This document shows positions 1 through 10,500 of a stretch of 64,000 nt of DNA, piece by piece. Under the pieces are notes generated by a model that was not told the origin of the DNA, ran no database searches, and worked only from the letters and a program-made list of their open reading frames with translations. The stretch is from NCBI RefSeq assembly GCF_025370935.1, contig NC_133485.1, forward strand, positions 18,579,920 to 18,643,919, given 5' to 3'. This DNA comes from Choristoneura fumiferana (taxonomy: Eukaryota > Arthropoda > Insecta > Lepidoptera > Tortricidae). The translations under genes and the position numbers were made by a program. Every line of letters starts with the position of its first letter. Position 1 is the first letter of the stretch.

Positions 1-65
1 TGCTGTGCGAGTACAACGTATTTCTCGCAAAACAACCTCTCACGAACTTCTGGTGGAAACGCTAA

Positions 66-169
66 GGGCTAAATTTGATGCCGTCTCCGTCTATTTGAAC
101 AAAACAAATAGAGACGGCATCACACCTTACCGCCAGTTAACAGTAATCAATGGATGGTGAAACAGCCCC
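66..169. mobile_element. TAA-flanked palindromic MITE, partial copy
   Basis: The right end reads TGGATGGTGAAACAGCCCC followed by TTA, and the middle is the inverted GCCGTCTC...GAGACGGC dyad. The same arms occur at 10533-10673, 17004-17095 and 52387-52514. The left arm here is internally deleted. It lies upstream of the first visible CPSF3 exon, so probably in an intron of that gene. It has no coding capacity. Confidence 0.75.
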
Positions 170-175
170 TTAGTG

Positions 176-1044
176 GCGGCCTCTGGTGGCCATAAAGTGC
201 GGGGTCCCTTGATGATTGTGTATGGTCGATATTATTGTGTATTATATTTTTTTATAGCTGTCAGTGTTTTTGCATCATTGTCCGTATTATTATTTTGTAT
301 TTTATTTTCTTTATTCTGTTTGACATGCTGTTAATATTTAATTTGATAATGTTAAGTCTTAAGGGGATCCCATGCCCCAATGACCTTCGATCAGAATTCC
401 TTAGTTTTCTAATGTTTTTTGTAGCTTATTATATTAACAACAACGGCTTTAAGTAATATAGAATCCCATGTTTACTTCAAAGTTCATTGTTTTCGAGATA
501 TTTGGCATCAAAGTTGAACAATTTTAGGCCAAAAAACTGGTTTTCTGGCCATAACTGTGGTTAATTAGTTTCAAATGAAAACCCTCGACCAGTTTTAAGA
601 GACGTCAAAGACGAACCCAAATATGTAGATTTCGTATATGTTAGATCTTTCACGTCAATAGATATAGATAATATACGAAATAAGTGTTTTTTCAGACAAT
701 GTTTAAAAAAAAAACATACTAAATTAAGTATTAGTTTTTTTTTTCAAAATCCGGTAGACACAAATGGATATAAAAGATTGGAGAACCGATAGCCGTTTGA
801 CTTATAATTCTATCTGTAGTGCAAAAGTAGGAGATACGATTCAAAACTTGTCAAAAATCGATGAAAACCCCGGGTAGCCCCTTAAACCTATTGTAATAAA
901 TAATTTAATTGTACTCTATAGTAAATATTTATAAGATTTCTGTGCCCTTGCAGGGGGCATGTTCCTGGAATTCTTAATTAATGTACGTAAGACCTTATGT
1001 ACAACATGAAACGCAATATATGAATTATTGTACGGTCGTCACAG
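176..1044. other. AT-rich stretch, probable CPSF3 intron
   Basis: I see no exon, RNA gene or clear repeat here. Short ORFs (for example 235-456) are hydrophobic AT-rich translations without motifs. The stretch ends at the CPSF3 splice acceptor at 1043-1044. The CPSF3 exon that should precede 1045 is not recognisable here, so it must lie left of the window. Confidence 0.6.
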
Positions 1045-4000
1045 TGGCAGGCGCAGCCGGTGACTGACATGTATGCGGACGCGCTGGTGGCGGCCATTTT
1101 GAGCGCGTCGTCGCTGCCGGCGCCGCGGTCGCTCCCGCTCGCGCCCAAACTTGACAGGATGCACTTCAAGGTGAGACCAGAATCACTACACTCTGGCCAG
1201 CGAAAGCTGTCCACGAGAAAACAAGGCAAATTAAAAAAAATGAGGCTGACAACACTTGCTGTACACTGATTAAACGATGTTGATACTTAGATATAATACA
1301 ATACAATGTACTCTTTATTGTACACCAGAAATAGTAAGCGATACAGAAAACATATACACGGAGAGAAAATTACAAGGTAAGCGATAGGCGGCCTTATCGC
1401 TTAAGAGCGATCTCTTCCAGGCAGCCTTTTTTACAGAAAGAAGGATGGACTAGTTTACAGCACGTGGTGCATCAAAAGTAGATCAGAAAATTAAAACGCA
1501 ACAAAAATATATCTACAAATGCATACATAATTATATCGTACATACATATAATACACGTCTAAAATAAATATAGGCAGTGAGATAAACAGCAACAAATAAA
1601 TAGATTATCATAAAGCTAATTATTACAAGATGACAGATAGTGCTCCTTAAGCATAGATTTAAATAGTGACAAAGATTTTGCGCGTCGTAAGTCTGTCGGT
1701 AAAACAAATCGGTATTATTTAAATTTTCCAGATATTAAATTATAATCGGGACTCTTCAAGCTGCATCAAAATTCATGTAGTAATGTGTGAAAGTTGATGA
1801 TGCACTTTAGGAGTCTCTTGGTAAATTTTATGACCTTTGTCAGTGCCTATTTAGACGCATCAATTTTTGGACCATAAATAATTCATTTATTTCTTATAGC
1901 AGAAGTATCAAAATTATATAAGTCGGGCCAGAATGACAATATTAATTATACCAGATTTAAGTTTTTTAAAAAATGCGTGGAAAGCTTTCGCTGGCTAGAG
2001 TCTATCGAATGGGATATAGGTTTTGCCACGAGAGTTAAAGTGAATGATTACCCACACAGCTACATCAAGAACTAATTGCACAAAAGGAGAATGAATGAAA
2101 TGAATGAGTGAATGTCAAAAGCCCGCTGTCATTACATGACATGTTCTTGTGTGCGTGACCTCAACTTTGGTGGCACTACCTGTACCATAACTTCATTTGC
2201 CATAATTTCACATGCTATACAGTACAATGACTATATTGTATACCCAAATAGTATCGATCAACGTTTTCTTGTACAGCCGCCATCAGATATTTCAGAGCGG
2301 CCAAGGTGATCAAAAATATCGAAACGTGAACTCTAATACCTTAATAATAGAGTTGCATGTGCCGATATTTTTGACCACCTTGGCCGCTCCGGGACATCTG
2401 ATGGCGACTGTACCATCAGCCAAATATGTGGTCTACCACCTTTAGGTTGATAATCGTTTGCATGTCATAAATCAATAATGCCAATAGACGTATCTGGCAA
2501 CTGCAAGTTCGACTTTAGCGACATATGCATTTGATAGGAACTTGTTTAAAAATTGATAGACCACTTATTTGGCTGATGGTACCTAGATGCCGTGGTTACG
2601 TCCCTGGACAACTGTTTAAAACCATAGTTTTTATGTTTTCTGTGGTTAAAACTAATCAAGCGTACATTTTTATCGTAGTTACGTGTCGTAGTCAATAGTT
2701 CAAATGTTAACTGAAAGAGATCCTTTTATTTATTTATTATTTATTTATATTTTTTTCAAAACTTAACCCTTAGGCACTTGTCCCACCGCCGACGATGAGC
2801 GAGAAGCGAGTAGAGCGAGTAACTAGAAACGAGTGGGCGAGCAGCGAGAAGCGAGTGTAGTTTTGTCGCTCGGCTGTAAGCGAGTGTTCGCGTGCGACGG
2901 GCGATTACTCGCTCCACTCGACTCGCTCGTGCGGGGCGGCCGCCAAGCTGACATCGCTGAGCGAGTATCTATAGCTCAGCGAGTTTTATAGCTCTTGTCG
3001 CTGCGACAAAAGATGTAAGAGCGAGTTCTCGCCGACAGTGTAAACAGCCAGCGATCAACTATTAATATATGTGTCTCTTTTACTCACACAGGATCTTATA
3101 TCTTTTGTTCGTTTCTTGAGCGAGAAAATAGTCGATAGCCAATCGTTTCCTCGCCGGCGGTGAGACCAGTGCCTTAATAAGGCCCCATGTATGTGTATGT
3201 GTGTGTGTTGGAGCATACTACCACAGAATCAAAAGTAGCTATCGAATACATACCTGACAAAGAATATTTTTAAAGCTTAGTTGTATTTCCAATAATTACA
3301 ATGAATATTGTAACTTATTACTAAAGCAATAAGGTTGAATTTCCAAATCAATGCATGTGGTCGCTTAATCGCCTCTACCTTATTAAGGGTTAATCTATCA
3401 TTACAGATAAATATGCCCAATGCGATAGACAAGTCAGATAATCTTGAAATTCTAGCCACACAATTTGTCAATACTTTACATAATAAATTATTTATGAGAT
3501 AAGTTCGCATTTGTACATCGGTCTCTCAATGTAAATTGTTATTTTAATGTGTTTTTATGTAGAATAAAGTGTTATAACTCTTGAAAATACAAACTAAATA
3601 TAGATGCACCAGCTACCTATACCCACTACACTGCAGTCTTGATCAGCAGTGGTGTAGCGGTATAGCACGCGGTACGGAATACCGAGGACCTGGGTTCGAT
3701 TCCCAGTGCTAGTCTTATTTTTCTGGTTTCTCTGTGCATCTATATTTCAGTTTGTATTTTCAATTTAGGTTTTACGGGATGACCGTAAAAGTAAAAATTT
3801 GGAATTGAAATAAAAAATACAAAAAGATTCAAAAAAAAAAACAATCTTAAGTTATAACTCTTGTATAAAGCGTTATAACTCACTACTTACTACTACGTTA
3901 CGCTACTTACGTTACTTCATGATGTTTTCTCATTCTTTTTTGATGGTAAGCGAAGATGTCTAAGATGGAGCACGCTTGCCCAATAAATTGCCCATTCATC

Positions 4001-5072
4001 CTAGTTTTTTAACCCCCTACGCAAAAAGAGGGGTGTTATAAGTTTGACCGCTATGTGTGTTTATCTGTGGCACCGTAGCTCTTAAACGGGTGGACCGATT
4101 TGAATGCGGTTTTTCTAGCGACGGTTCTTAGACATGTTTTATCAAAATCGGTTCAGCCATTTTTGAGATATTGAACTTTGAAGTGACAAAGTCGGGGGTT
4201 TTCCAACTTATTGTTGGTTACAGAGTGCTAATATTAGCGTTTGCTTTACAATCTTAACATTATTTTCATTTGTATCCCATGATTTTCAGGAGTGCGTGAT
4301 CGAGATGCTGCAAGAGATGTACGGAGAAGACTCGGTGCCGAAGATGTTTAAGGGGGACAAACTGCACGTCCTCGTGGATAGCAAGCGGGCCGATATCGAT
4401 CTCTACAGCATGGTCAGTCGTGCTCCATTTTTCTTAGCCATTTTTTTTGCTTCCCGAAAGTTGATAAAAAACTATAAAAATCAGTTCTAACATCTGGCGG
4501 CATGGTGATCGGTTGTGTTGCTCTGAAGATGAACCCTGGTTGTGTTCGAAACGCGTAGTGTAGTTGTGTTTGTGTCACTTGTGTGCTGAGCTGAGGAGCT
4601 GCAGACACATTTGTTGCATCTAATAGACATAATTGATGTCGCCTCAGTTATTGGACAGAACAGAATAACATACTTAACCTTTTCGCCGCCACGTCAAATA
4701 CAAAAGACATCGACCATACGCCAGGGTTCCATATTGCAATACCTAAAATTGAACGTTAACACAATTGAACGAAGGTTGTTTTTGCATTGAAGTAATGGAC
4801 GTATATATAAGTCGTTGGCGTCGAAAAGGTTAAAAGTCGATTGACCCAAAACGCTCGAAAAACATAACCCTCTTTCGTGCAGTCGGGTAACACCACGCCG
4901 TCGGTCACTCCACCATCTACTCCATAATTTTGTCCCTCGTACACAAACTATCTATCGCTTTATACAGGAGGTGTCGTGCGAAGACGAGAGCGTAGAACGA
5001 GCGGTACAGTCAGCCATCACTAACCTGTACGCGGCGCTCGCGCCCGTCAAGCCGCCGCCGCCCGCCGTCTGA
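1045..5072 (+). CDS. CPSF3: CPSF3/CPSF73, 3' half of C-terminal domain (partial gene, three exons)
   Basis: Cleavage and polyadenylation specificity factor 3 is the metallo-beta-lactamase endonuclease that cuts pre-mRNA and histone mRNA 3' ends in the nucleus. Only the last 117 codons are in the window. Exons: 1045-1170 (AG before, GTGAGA after), 4290-4412 (donor GTCAGT) and 4968-5072 (stop TGA 5070-5072). All junctions are phase 0 and the exons join without a frame break. The translation carries the family C-terminal landmarks: WQ.QPVTDMYADALVAAIL in exon 1, EMYGEDSV and the VDSKRADIDLYSM strand in exon 2, and EVSCEDES with NLYAALAPV in exon 3. These align by eye with the human C-terminus (NDMYADTV, DGKTANLNLETRTVECEE, RLYEALTPV). 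The catalytic beta-CASP part lies left of the window. The protein ends in a proline run (KPPPPAV). Introns 1 and 2 hold MITEs, and the 3' UTR starts within an antisense RTE fragment. Confidence 0.93.
1296..1440 (-). repeat. Interspersed repeat, LINE or SINE 3' end
   Basis: The block ACAATACAATGTACTCTTTA...AAGAGCGATCTCTTCCAGGCAG reads in reverse as a 3' tail with CTGGAAGAGAT and an AATAAAG-type end. A related + strand copy is at 63560-63690, and pieces occur at 2690-2720 and 3495-3575. The clade is not determined. It lies in CPSF3 intron 1. Confidence 0.5.
2271..2413. mobile_element. Foldback MITE, GTAC-flanked
   Basis: Inverted arms of about 60 bp: GTACAGCCGCCATCAGAT at the left and ATCTGATGGCGACTGTAC at the right, with GCGGCCAAGGTG and CACCTTGGCCGC further in. 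It is non-coding and lies in CPSF3 intron 1. Its right GTAC (2410-2413) is shared with the next MITE. Confidence 0.8.
2410..2582. mobile_element. Foldback MITE with CATCAGCCAAATA ends
   Basis: Terminal arms are GTACCATCAGCCAAATATGT and its near-complement ending at 2582, with TGGTCTA/TAGACCA further in. It directly abuts the MITE at 2271-2413, and GTAC occurs at both element boundaries, as expected for a 4-bp GTAC target duplication. It is non-coding. Confidence 0.8.
2770..3176. mobile_element. GCGAG-rich MITE with GGCACT ends
   Basis: Terminal inverted repeats: TTAGGCACTTGTCCCACCGC at the left, and a right end whose complement is TAAGGCACTGGTCTCACCGC. The body holds well over ten GCGAG or CTCGC words in direct and inverted order, plus GTCGCTGCGAC dyads. 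Its GC content contrasts with the AT-rich intron. It appears inserted in an older repeat of which pieces remain at 2690-2720 and 3495-3575. Confidence 0.65.
3583..3761 (+). mobile_element. Foldback element with tRNA-like core
   Basis: Left arm 3583-3609 (GAAAATACAAACTAAATATA...) and right arm 3734-3761 are inverted repeats of about 27 bp. The interior 3642-3713 folds as a tRNA-like cloverleaf. It has a 6/7 acceptor stem, D arm GTG...CAC, a 7-nt anticodon loop ACGGAAT on a 4-bp stem, and a 5-bp T stem with TTCGATT (CTGGGTTCGATTCCCAG). A-box and B-box promoter words are both present. The nominal anticodon GGA would be serine, but the long variable arm is missing, so a working tRNA is unlikely. 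A piece of the right arm recurs at 55688-55715. Confidence 0.6.
4011..4220 (+). repeat. CCCCGAC-type interspersed repeat
   Basis: This family begins AACCCCC(GAC)GCAAAAAGAG and ends with GTCGGGGGTTTTCC, so the ends are short inverted repeats. Internal words are GTTTGACCGCTATGTGTG, GCACCGTAGCTC and AAATCGGTTCAGCC. At least ten copies occur in the window on both strands. It lies in CPSF3 intron 1. Confidence 0.75.
4678..4829. mobile_element. piggyBac-like MITE
   Basis: It is flanked by TTAA on both sides (4674-4677, 4830-4833). Inverted ends are CCTTTTCGCCGCCA and, in complement, CCTTTTCGACGCCAA. A TTAA target duplication with C/T-rich ends fits non-autonomous piggyBac elements. It is 152 bp, non-coding, in CPSF3 intron 2. 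Confidence 0.75.
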
Positions 5073-5084
5073 CCGCCGACTGTA

Positions 5085-5470
5085 CCTCATCAGCCGGAAG
5101 ACGTCCACTGCTGAACAAAGGCCTCCCCCTTAGAACGCCACAATGAACGACAACTCGCCACTTGCAACCACCGGTCGAGTCTCGTGATGTCGTCAGTCCA
5201 CCAGTACCACTACCATGAGTTTACAGTGACCGTACCCGATAGCGACGGCGTAAATTATTTGTAGAGGCGCTGTACAATTCTCCATACAAATAATTTACGC
5301 CGTCGCTATCGAGTACGGTCACTGTAAACTCATAGTAGTGGTACTGGTTGAGGCCTGCCAACGTTTCGTCTTCCGGTTCGTGGTCGCCACTCGAGGGCTT
5401 TTTCTCCCAACGGTTATCTGTTCTCCAAACGATGTCGGCCGCTGTAATACTATTAGAATACAAAATACTC
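5085..5470 (-). mobile_element. RTE-type LINE 3' fragment, split by a MITE
   Basis: Read on the - strand this translates, with frame breaks, to LEWRPRTGRR.VGRP, W.DDI and GEAFVQQWTSSG followed by a stop. This is the C-terminus typical of lepidopteran RTE-like endonuclease/reverse transcriptases. It begins 13 bases after the CPSF3 stop, so it forms the start of that gene's 3' UTR in antisense. The palindromic MITE 5201-5347 interrupts it between GTCGTCAGTCCA and GAGGCCTGCC. Confidence 0.75.
5201..5347. mobile_element. 147-bp palindromic MITE
   Basis: Two 63-nt arms (5201-5263 and 5285-5347) are inverted complements with only two mismatches, around a 21-nt loop. The ends are CCAGTACCACTAC and GTAGTGGTACTGG. 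The same core and loop recur at 59134-59280. It is nested in the RTE fragment 5085-5470. Confidence 0.9.
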
Positions 5471-5481
5471 CAGTATTCTAA

Positions 5482-5690
5482 CCCTTTTCCAGCCATAGTG
5501 CCTATATTGACCACTTAAATGTACACAAAAAATCGACATTGTTTTTTTACAATATGGTGAAAAATTAATGGTTTCTTTTTAAATATGATTCGCTGTTCAA
5601 TTAATCCTTTATGCTAAACAATAAGAAAAAAAATGAAATTCATTAATTTTATTAGGTAGTTTGTCTAAATTGGTCGGGCCTGGAAAAGGG
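5482..5690. mobile_element. piggyBac-like MITE
   Basis: The ends are CCCTTTTCCAGCC (left) and GGCCTGGAAAAGGG (right), followed by TTAA at 5691-5694; the left flank is a degenerate CTAA. It is related to the elements at 12305-12441 and 14463-14603. It is non-coding and lies between CPSF3 and GTF2H4. Confidence 0.7.
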
Positions 5691-5807
5691 TTAAGTAAAA
5701 GGCTAAGGCAGAGTCTTAATTGATGAATGATGAAATTAATTGGTAGAATTTTGTCACTGACTGACCAAAAATCCATTGATTGTGACTGTGAATTATTGTT
5801 GTTAGTA

Positions 5808-5813
5808 AATAAA
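5808..5813 (+). promoter_or_regulatory. Possible CPSF3 polyadenylation hexamer
   Basis: AATAAA, about 740 bases after the CPSF3 stop; a second AATAAA is at 5892-5897. Both lie in transposon-derived sequence. Use by CPSF3 is an inference from position only. Confidence 0.3.
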
Positions 5814-7267
5814 ATGTTATGGGTTTGTACCCAAATTGACCTGGTCCCAAACTAAGTAGGGAATTAGTGTATGGAATGTGTAATTTATAAGAATAAAAAA
5901 CCACTTTATTTTCATTTTCATTTATTTTATGAATAACCTAACCTAACCTAATAATATATCTTACATCTACTCAACAATGAGCTGTATAAAGAAAAGTATT
6001 GTTGCTTTTCAATATTTGAATGTGTGAATTTTTTATAAGGTCATGTGCAAAAATATGTTTCTATTCGAACCACTCAAAAATATGTCACCACGGCTTTATT
6101 ACGTCTGTGGCACATATTTCTGAAGAATTTTATTAGTCATAAACTATTTTTTTAATCTGTGCGATATTGTATTTTTATCTGTATTGTTTTATTGTTACAG
6201 TCGGCAAATAAATATTTTCTTTCTTTTCCATATTCTTGCACTCGACTGTACTGTACAGTCGTACAATCTGTTTGCTCTTCAAAAGAAAAGCTGGAACCCA
6301 TACGCCTGCTTTGACATAAGCTCGCTTCCGAGGCTTTCGGAATTTATGTGCGCAATACGGTATTTGGCAACTCCTGATTTTGCCATATCTTAATATTATT
6401 ATGAAAATATAGATAAGCAGATAGTGTTTAGCGAAGAGAAAATTTAAATAGGTTGTAAATTGGGTTTATAGTGATTTTTGAAAAATCTATATACCTGTCT
6501 CTTTCTCAAACGTTTTCTCTATGCAGCAAGTATGGCTACTGGCGTGTAACGTCACATGCCAGTATGTCTTTCTCTGTCTAATCTTGATTTCAAACCTTAT
6601 AACTATTTGAAAAGGTAGCTTAAAAATTGTTTTTCTATTCGGTTACAGGCATTGTGTAGTTTTAATTTATAAAACATATACAAAATAGTCAAATACCGTA
6701 TTTAAATTTACGGCGAAGGAAGACATTGCGCGGACACACTTGCGAAGTAAATCAAGAAGTTCAATCTGCACTGTCCAAGCTCTCTCTCTCTTTGATAGAC
6801 AAAAGTTTAGTTTATACAAAATTTGAGCTAAACCAATGTTTAGTTAGAAGTAGCTGTGATTTGACGATTTTTTGGGCGTTTAGTAAACCAGATGGTTTTT
6901 GTAAGCATCAAGTTTTAAGAAATTAATGTTGAATGTGTCGTAATCGATCGGGCTCGTCGTGATCATTTCGAAAATTTATCCTTTTAAATAGGTGGTACAG
7001 TCGAATGCAAATATATATATACACAGCCATAGCGTCAAAATATGTATACATCGACCTTATGTTTAGTGGCATAAAGACGTATAGGTATTCTTGACGTCTT
7101 GGTAACGTATATATTATTATATTTATGTTTTTGACCGTACACAAAGACGTTTTTAATAATTTAACTTGCCAATCAGAATGACCTCTAAACATGAACACAG
7201 AAGGCACAATTTTTGTAGCCGAATAAGTTTTTTTTAAACAAAACTTGGACCACCCTATCGTGCCCTG
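5814..7267. other. Intergenic region between convergent CPSF3 and GTF2H4
   Basis: No gene was recognised. It holds a SINE-tail fragment (about 5816-5895, CCAAATTGACCTGGTCCCAA), three CCTAA units at 5937-5951, and an AATACGGTATTTGGCAACTC block (6355) whose relative forms the arms of the foldback at 63219. A repeat with GGTTTATAGTGATTTTT (6463) recurs near 63733. The ORF at 6923-7300 (- strand) runs into a copied GTF2H4 tail and shows no domain. Confidence 0.55.
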
Positions 7268-7326
7268 CAGTGGGCGTCCAGGCCGGACCTGGTGGTTCAC
7301 GAAGACTTGGAGTACCGCTTCCAGTA
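7268..7326 (-). pseudogene. Copied terminal-codon segment of GTF2H4 (unit A)
   Basis: This 59-bp unit lies exactly 300 bp from the real gene end at 7568-7626 and is over 90% identical to it. It carries the last codons YWKRYSKSS with stop TGA at 7297-7299. Relative to the gene the codon changes in WKRYSKSS are synonymous. It has no upstream exon body, so it is a broken tail duplicate or a possible alternative 3' end. Confidence 0.75.
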
Positions 7327-7344
7327 AACAGTGCTAGTGACTGC

Positions 7345-7459
7345 GGCTACAAAATTCGAAAATCGAAGTTCGTATCGTACCGTCCCTCTCACTCTCGTAT
7401 GAAATAATATTAGCGTCAGCGGGACGACAAGATAAGTTCGTATTTTGCACTTCGTAGCC
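7345..7459. mobile_element. GGCTAC-type foldback MITE
   Basis: The ends are GGCTACAAAATTCGAA and, at the right, TTCGTAGCCC, with ATCGAAGTTCGTATCGTACC inside. Relatives are at 33074-33184, 54383-54509 and 63096-63196. It sits between the copied GTF2H4 tails A and C. Confidence 0.7.
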
Positions 7460-7477
7460 CAACCCAACCAACCGCAG

Positions 7478-7532
7478 CAGTGGGAAGCCGGAGCTGATGG
7501 TCTACGAAGACTTGGAGTAGCGTTTCCAGTGG
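7478..7532 (-). pseudogene. Copied terminal-codon segment of GTF2H4 (unit C)
   Basis: Unit C begins CAGTGGGAAGCCGGAGCTGA and repeats the end of GTF2H4: codons HWKRYSKSS, then TAG at 7502-7504. Compared with the true gene end the codons WKRYSKSS are kept by synonymous bases. It lies about 65 bases past the real stop, in the presumed 3' UTR. Confidence 0.7.
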
Positions 7533-7596
7533 CTGGGAATGACCCCAGCATTGGCTTGTATGGCCACCAGTGGGCGTCCAGGCCGCAGCTGGTGGT

Positions 7597-10500
7597 CTAC
7601 GAAGACTTGGAGTACCGTTTCCAGTAGCGGCGCACGTCGTCGTGGCCGGCGCGCGTGACGACCATGGTGCGCGCGCGCTCCGACTGCCACGTCAGGACCT
7701 TCTGCGCACGCGCATAGTCCCGGAGCGCCACGAAGTCCGCCTAGCAACAAACGTGTACTAGAGTATTTCTCGAAAAGTTGTCCCGTCATGAAATAGACAA
7801 GAAATCAGTTTGTCAAGAAATTATTAACACTAAGGACGAGATCATAAAGTATAAACTGCATAAAACATACAAAATTTCTTGGCGTCAGGAAAACGTCACG
7901 AAAACTTGTGAGGAGAAAATCGTAATTTTATGTACATCGAACTTTAACAGCAAATCTGACTTTTTATCACCTTTACCACAAGGTTTTGTATATATTTAAA
8001 CACATTACTTATTTTTTTGTGTTGAAATAGCGTCACGGAAATCCTGTAATCCTGACGCTGTTTCAACACAAAAAATAAGATCACTATATAATAAAGAAAT
8101 AAAATCACTATAAAACTAACCAATAACTTTCGTGTTTTTCATTATTCGGATTATGAAAATCGAATATTAAAAAAATAGATATTTAAAATTCGGAATAAAT
8201 TTCGTGTTTTTAAGTAATCGGAATTATATGTCTTAGGAATTGTGAAAATCGGAGTTTTTAATTCAGAATAAAATATTTCGGAGTATTTGGGTGTTCCGTC
8301 ATACATCTGTCATTTTCCTACAAAAATGTCCAAGTGATACTACTTTCGTTCATTCCATTCGTGCCATCTCTTAATCACCTGAACATATTGCAAACATTTT
8401 TGTGTAAGATATCACTGCTGGTGACTGTACCTGAGACAGGAACTGGTTGTAGACGACTCCCTCTGTGTAGGTGAACCGGTTCCGTTCGCTCTCCCACAGC
8501 TTGACCTGGTCCACGACGGTGGGGGGCAGCACCGACTCGGAGCGGATGCCGCCCGAATCAGCCTTCAGCATCTGTTACAAAAAGGGGCTCCAGTCAACAT
8601 GTGTTACCACACGTTATGTATTTTTTTTTATTCGACTGGATGGCAAACGAGGAAGTGGGTCTCCTGATGGTAAGGGATTACCACCGCCCATAAACATCTG
8701 CAACACCTGGGGTATTGCATGGTATTGCATATTCATCAACTTTTCATCGGACTCCTAGTTTTTCACCGAAAAATGTTTTTCACAAAATCATAAATTTCCC
8801 AACAAATGGACGCAGGATTAGACAGAGAATTGAACCAGCCTTAAATTTACAGTCCAAGATTTTAATAACGTCCCGTAGGACCCTAACAACGATTATAAGA
8901 TTTATAAGTCGGGAAAGGTCCGACAGTTTCAGCCTTTTCGGAAGGCCATCTTCAGTGTTTTACCTGTGGGTGGGCATGCTGCTCGAGGTACCGTATGATC
9001 TGAGCCGCCGTGATGCCCCCACGCAGCGCTTGCCGCACTGACTCTCTCGTCAGTACCCCCACCACCACATTTGGGAACCTGCAAAGTAGAAAAAAATACA
9101 AACACGATAGAAATATTGTTATTGCACACAATAAATCAATGCCAAAATATCCGCAGTAGAACCACAGAATAAGTAATAGTACAAGTACAGAAGCTTCACT
9201 GCCGTACAAAAGTGACGTTTAGGCATAAGAATCGTGCTTACTTTATGCTTCTCTGTCTATCGCATAACTCGTGTTCACTCGCACGCGTTGAGTCGCACTG
9301 AATCGCCTCAACGTTGGGGAGGCCCGGTATGTACTTGTAGCTCGGCGGCGGAATGGCCTAGTGACACCCCCCTGGTAGAACTAAGGTTACCGACATAGCG
9401 AGAAGAATTGCGAAACTGAAGTGGCAGTGGGCAGGGCACACTGCTCGCTGGGCTGATGGCCGATGGGATCAGAAGGTTCTCGAATGGCGTCCGCGGACCG
9501 GGCGACGAGCTGTCGGTAGGCCTCCAACAAGATGGAGCGACGACCTGGTTAATATCGCGGGATCGCGTTCGATGCGGAAAGCACAAGACCGGTCTGAGTG
9601 GAGAGCCTTGGGGGAGGCCTATGTCCAGCAGTGGGCGTCTTTCGGCTGACGTGATGATGAAGTTACCTGTAGACCAGTTCAGCGAACAGGCCCAGCAGCG
9701 CGGCCTGCAGGCTGGTCTGCGTGTACGCGTAGACGCGGTAGTTGGTCTCGACCAGGATGTACCCGCGCGGCGCGGCCCCCGCGTCCGCGGGCTCCAGCGT
9801 CTCGTTGTCGGAGCGCACGCACGCGATGTTCAGCGCCAGACGCGTCGGGAAGAACCGCCCGGCTTTGCGCTGGGGACGTTGGAGGAACCAATTATTTTTC
9901 ACTTCTGATGCTCGTAAACTTCGTATTTGGGTAGTTCTATGACAGTTTCAACCGCTATCAGTTCCCTGTCGCATATGTACAGGGGGATTTCGGGGTCGTG
10001 GAGCAAAGAATGAGCATCAAACATACTTTTATCAAATGATCACAATAGGATAGGACTAAAGGTACAATTTCTTAAGTGTTCTAGCAAAGACATTAAGTTT
10101 TCAAAAAGGTTGGGGATTAAAAAGTAGGATGAACATAATTTTAAGTAAAAAACTTTTTAACATTAAAATAAATGAATACCCATAAGACACCAGTGTTTAA
10201 ATTAAAGCATAAATAGTTTACATCGAAATCATTTACTGAGTCAGAAGTAGTTGGAATCACGACCCTGTATATTAAAGAAACGAGAGACCGTAAGCAAGAA
10301 ATTTTAATTAATTATTTATTTGAATCACGTAATCATCAATTATCCCGTAAAAAATATGTCTAATGCTTGAGAAAAATGAATGAACACAATGACATTTCTT
10401 AACAGATAAAAAATCGCTAGATAACACAGACTAGATAACTATCGAGGGTCGGGTTGCTCTTAGGAAGAAGGGCTACAAATTAGCCCGAAACTCGATTTAA

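Noticed and set aside
978..1229. 83-residue - strand ORF overlapping CPSF3
   Set aside because: Antisense shadow of the CPSF3 exon 1045-1170, which has clear family residues and splice sites on the + strand.
3642..3713. Functional tRNA-Ser(GGA)
   Set aside because: The acceptor stem has a mismatch, the long variable arm of serine tRNAs is missing, and the sequence sits inside inverted repeats, so it is treated as a transposon part.
7778..7999. 73-residue ORF in the last GTF2H4 intron
   Set aside because: It lies next to a degenerate inverted repeat, on the strand opposite to the gene, with no similarity I can recognise.
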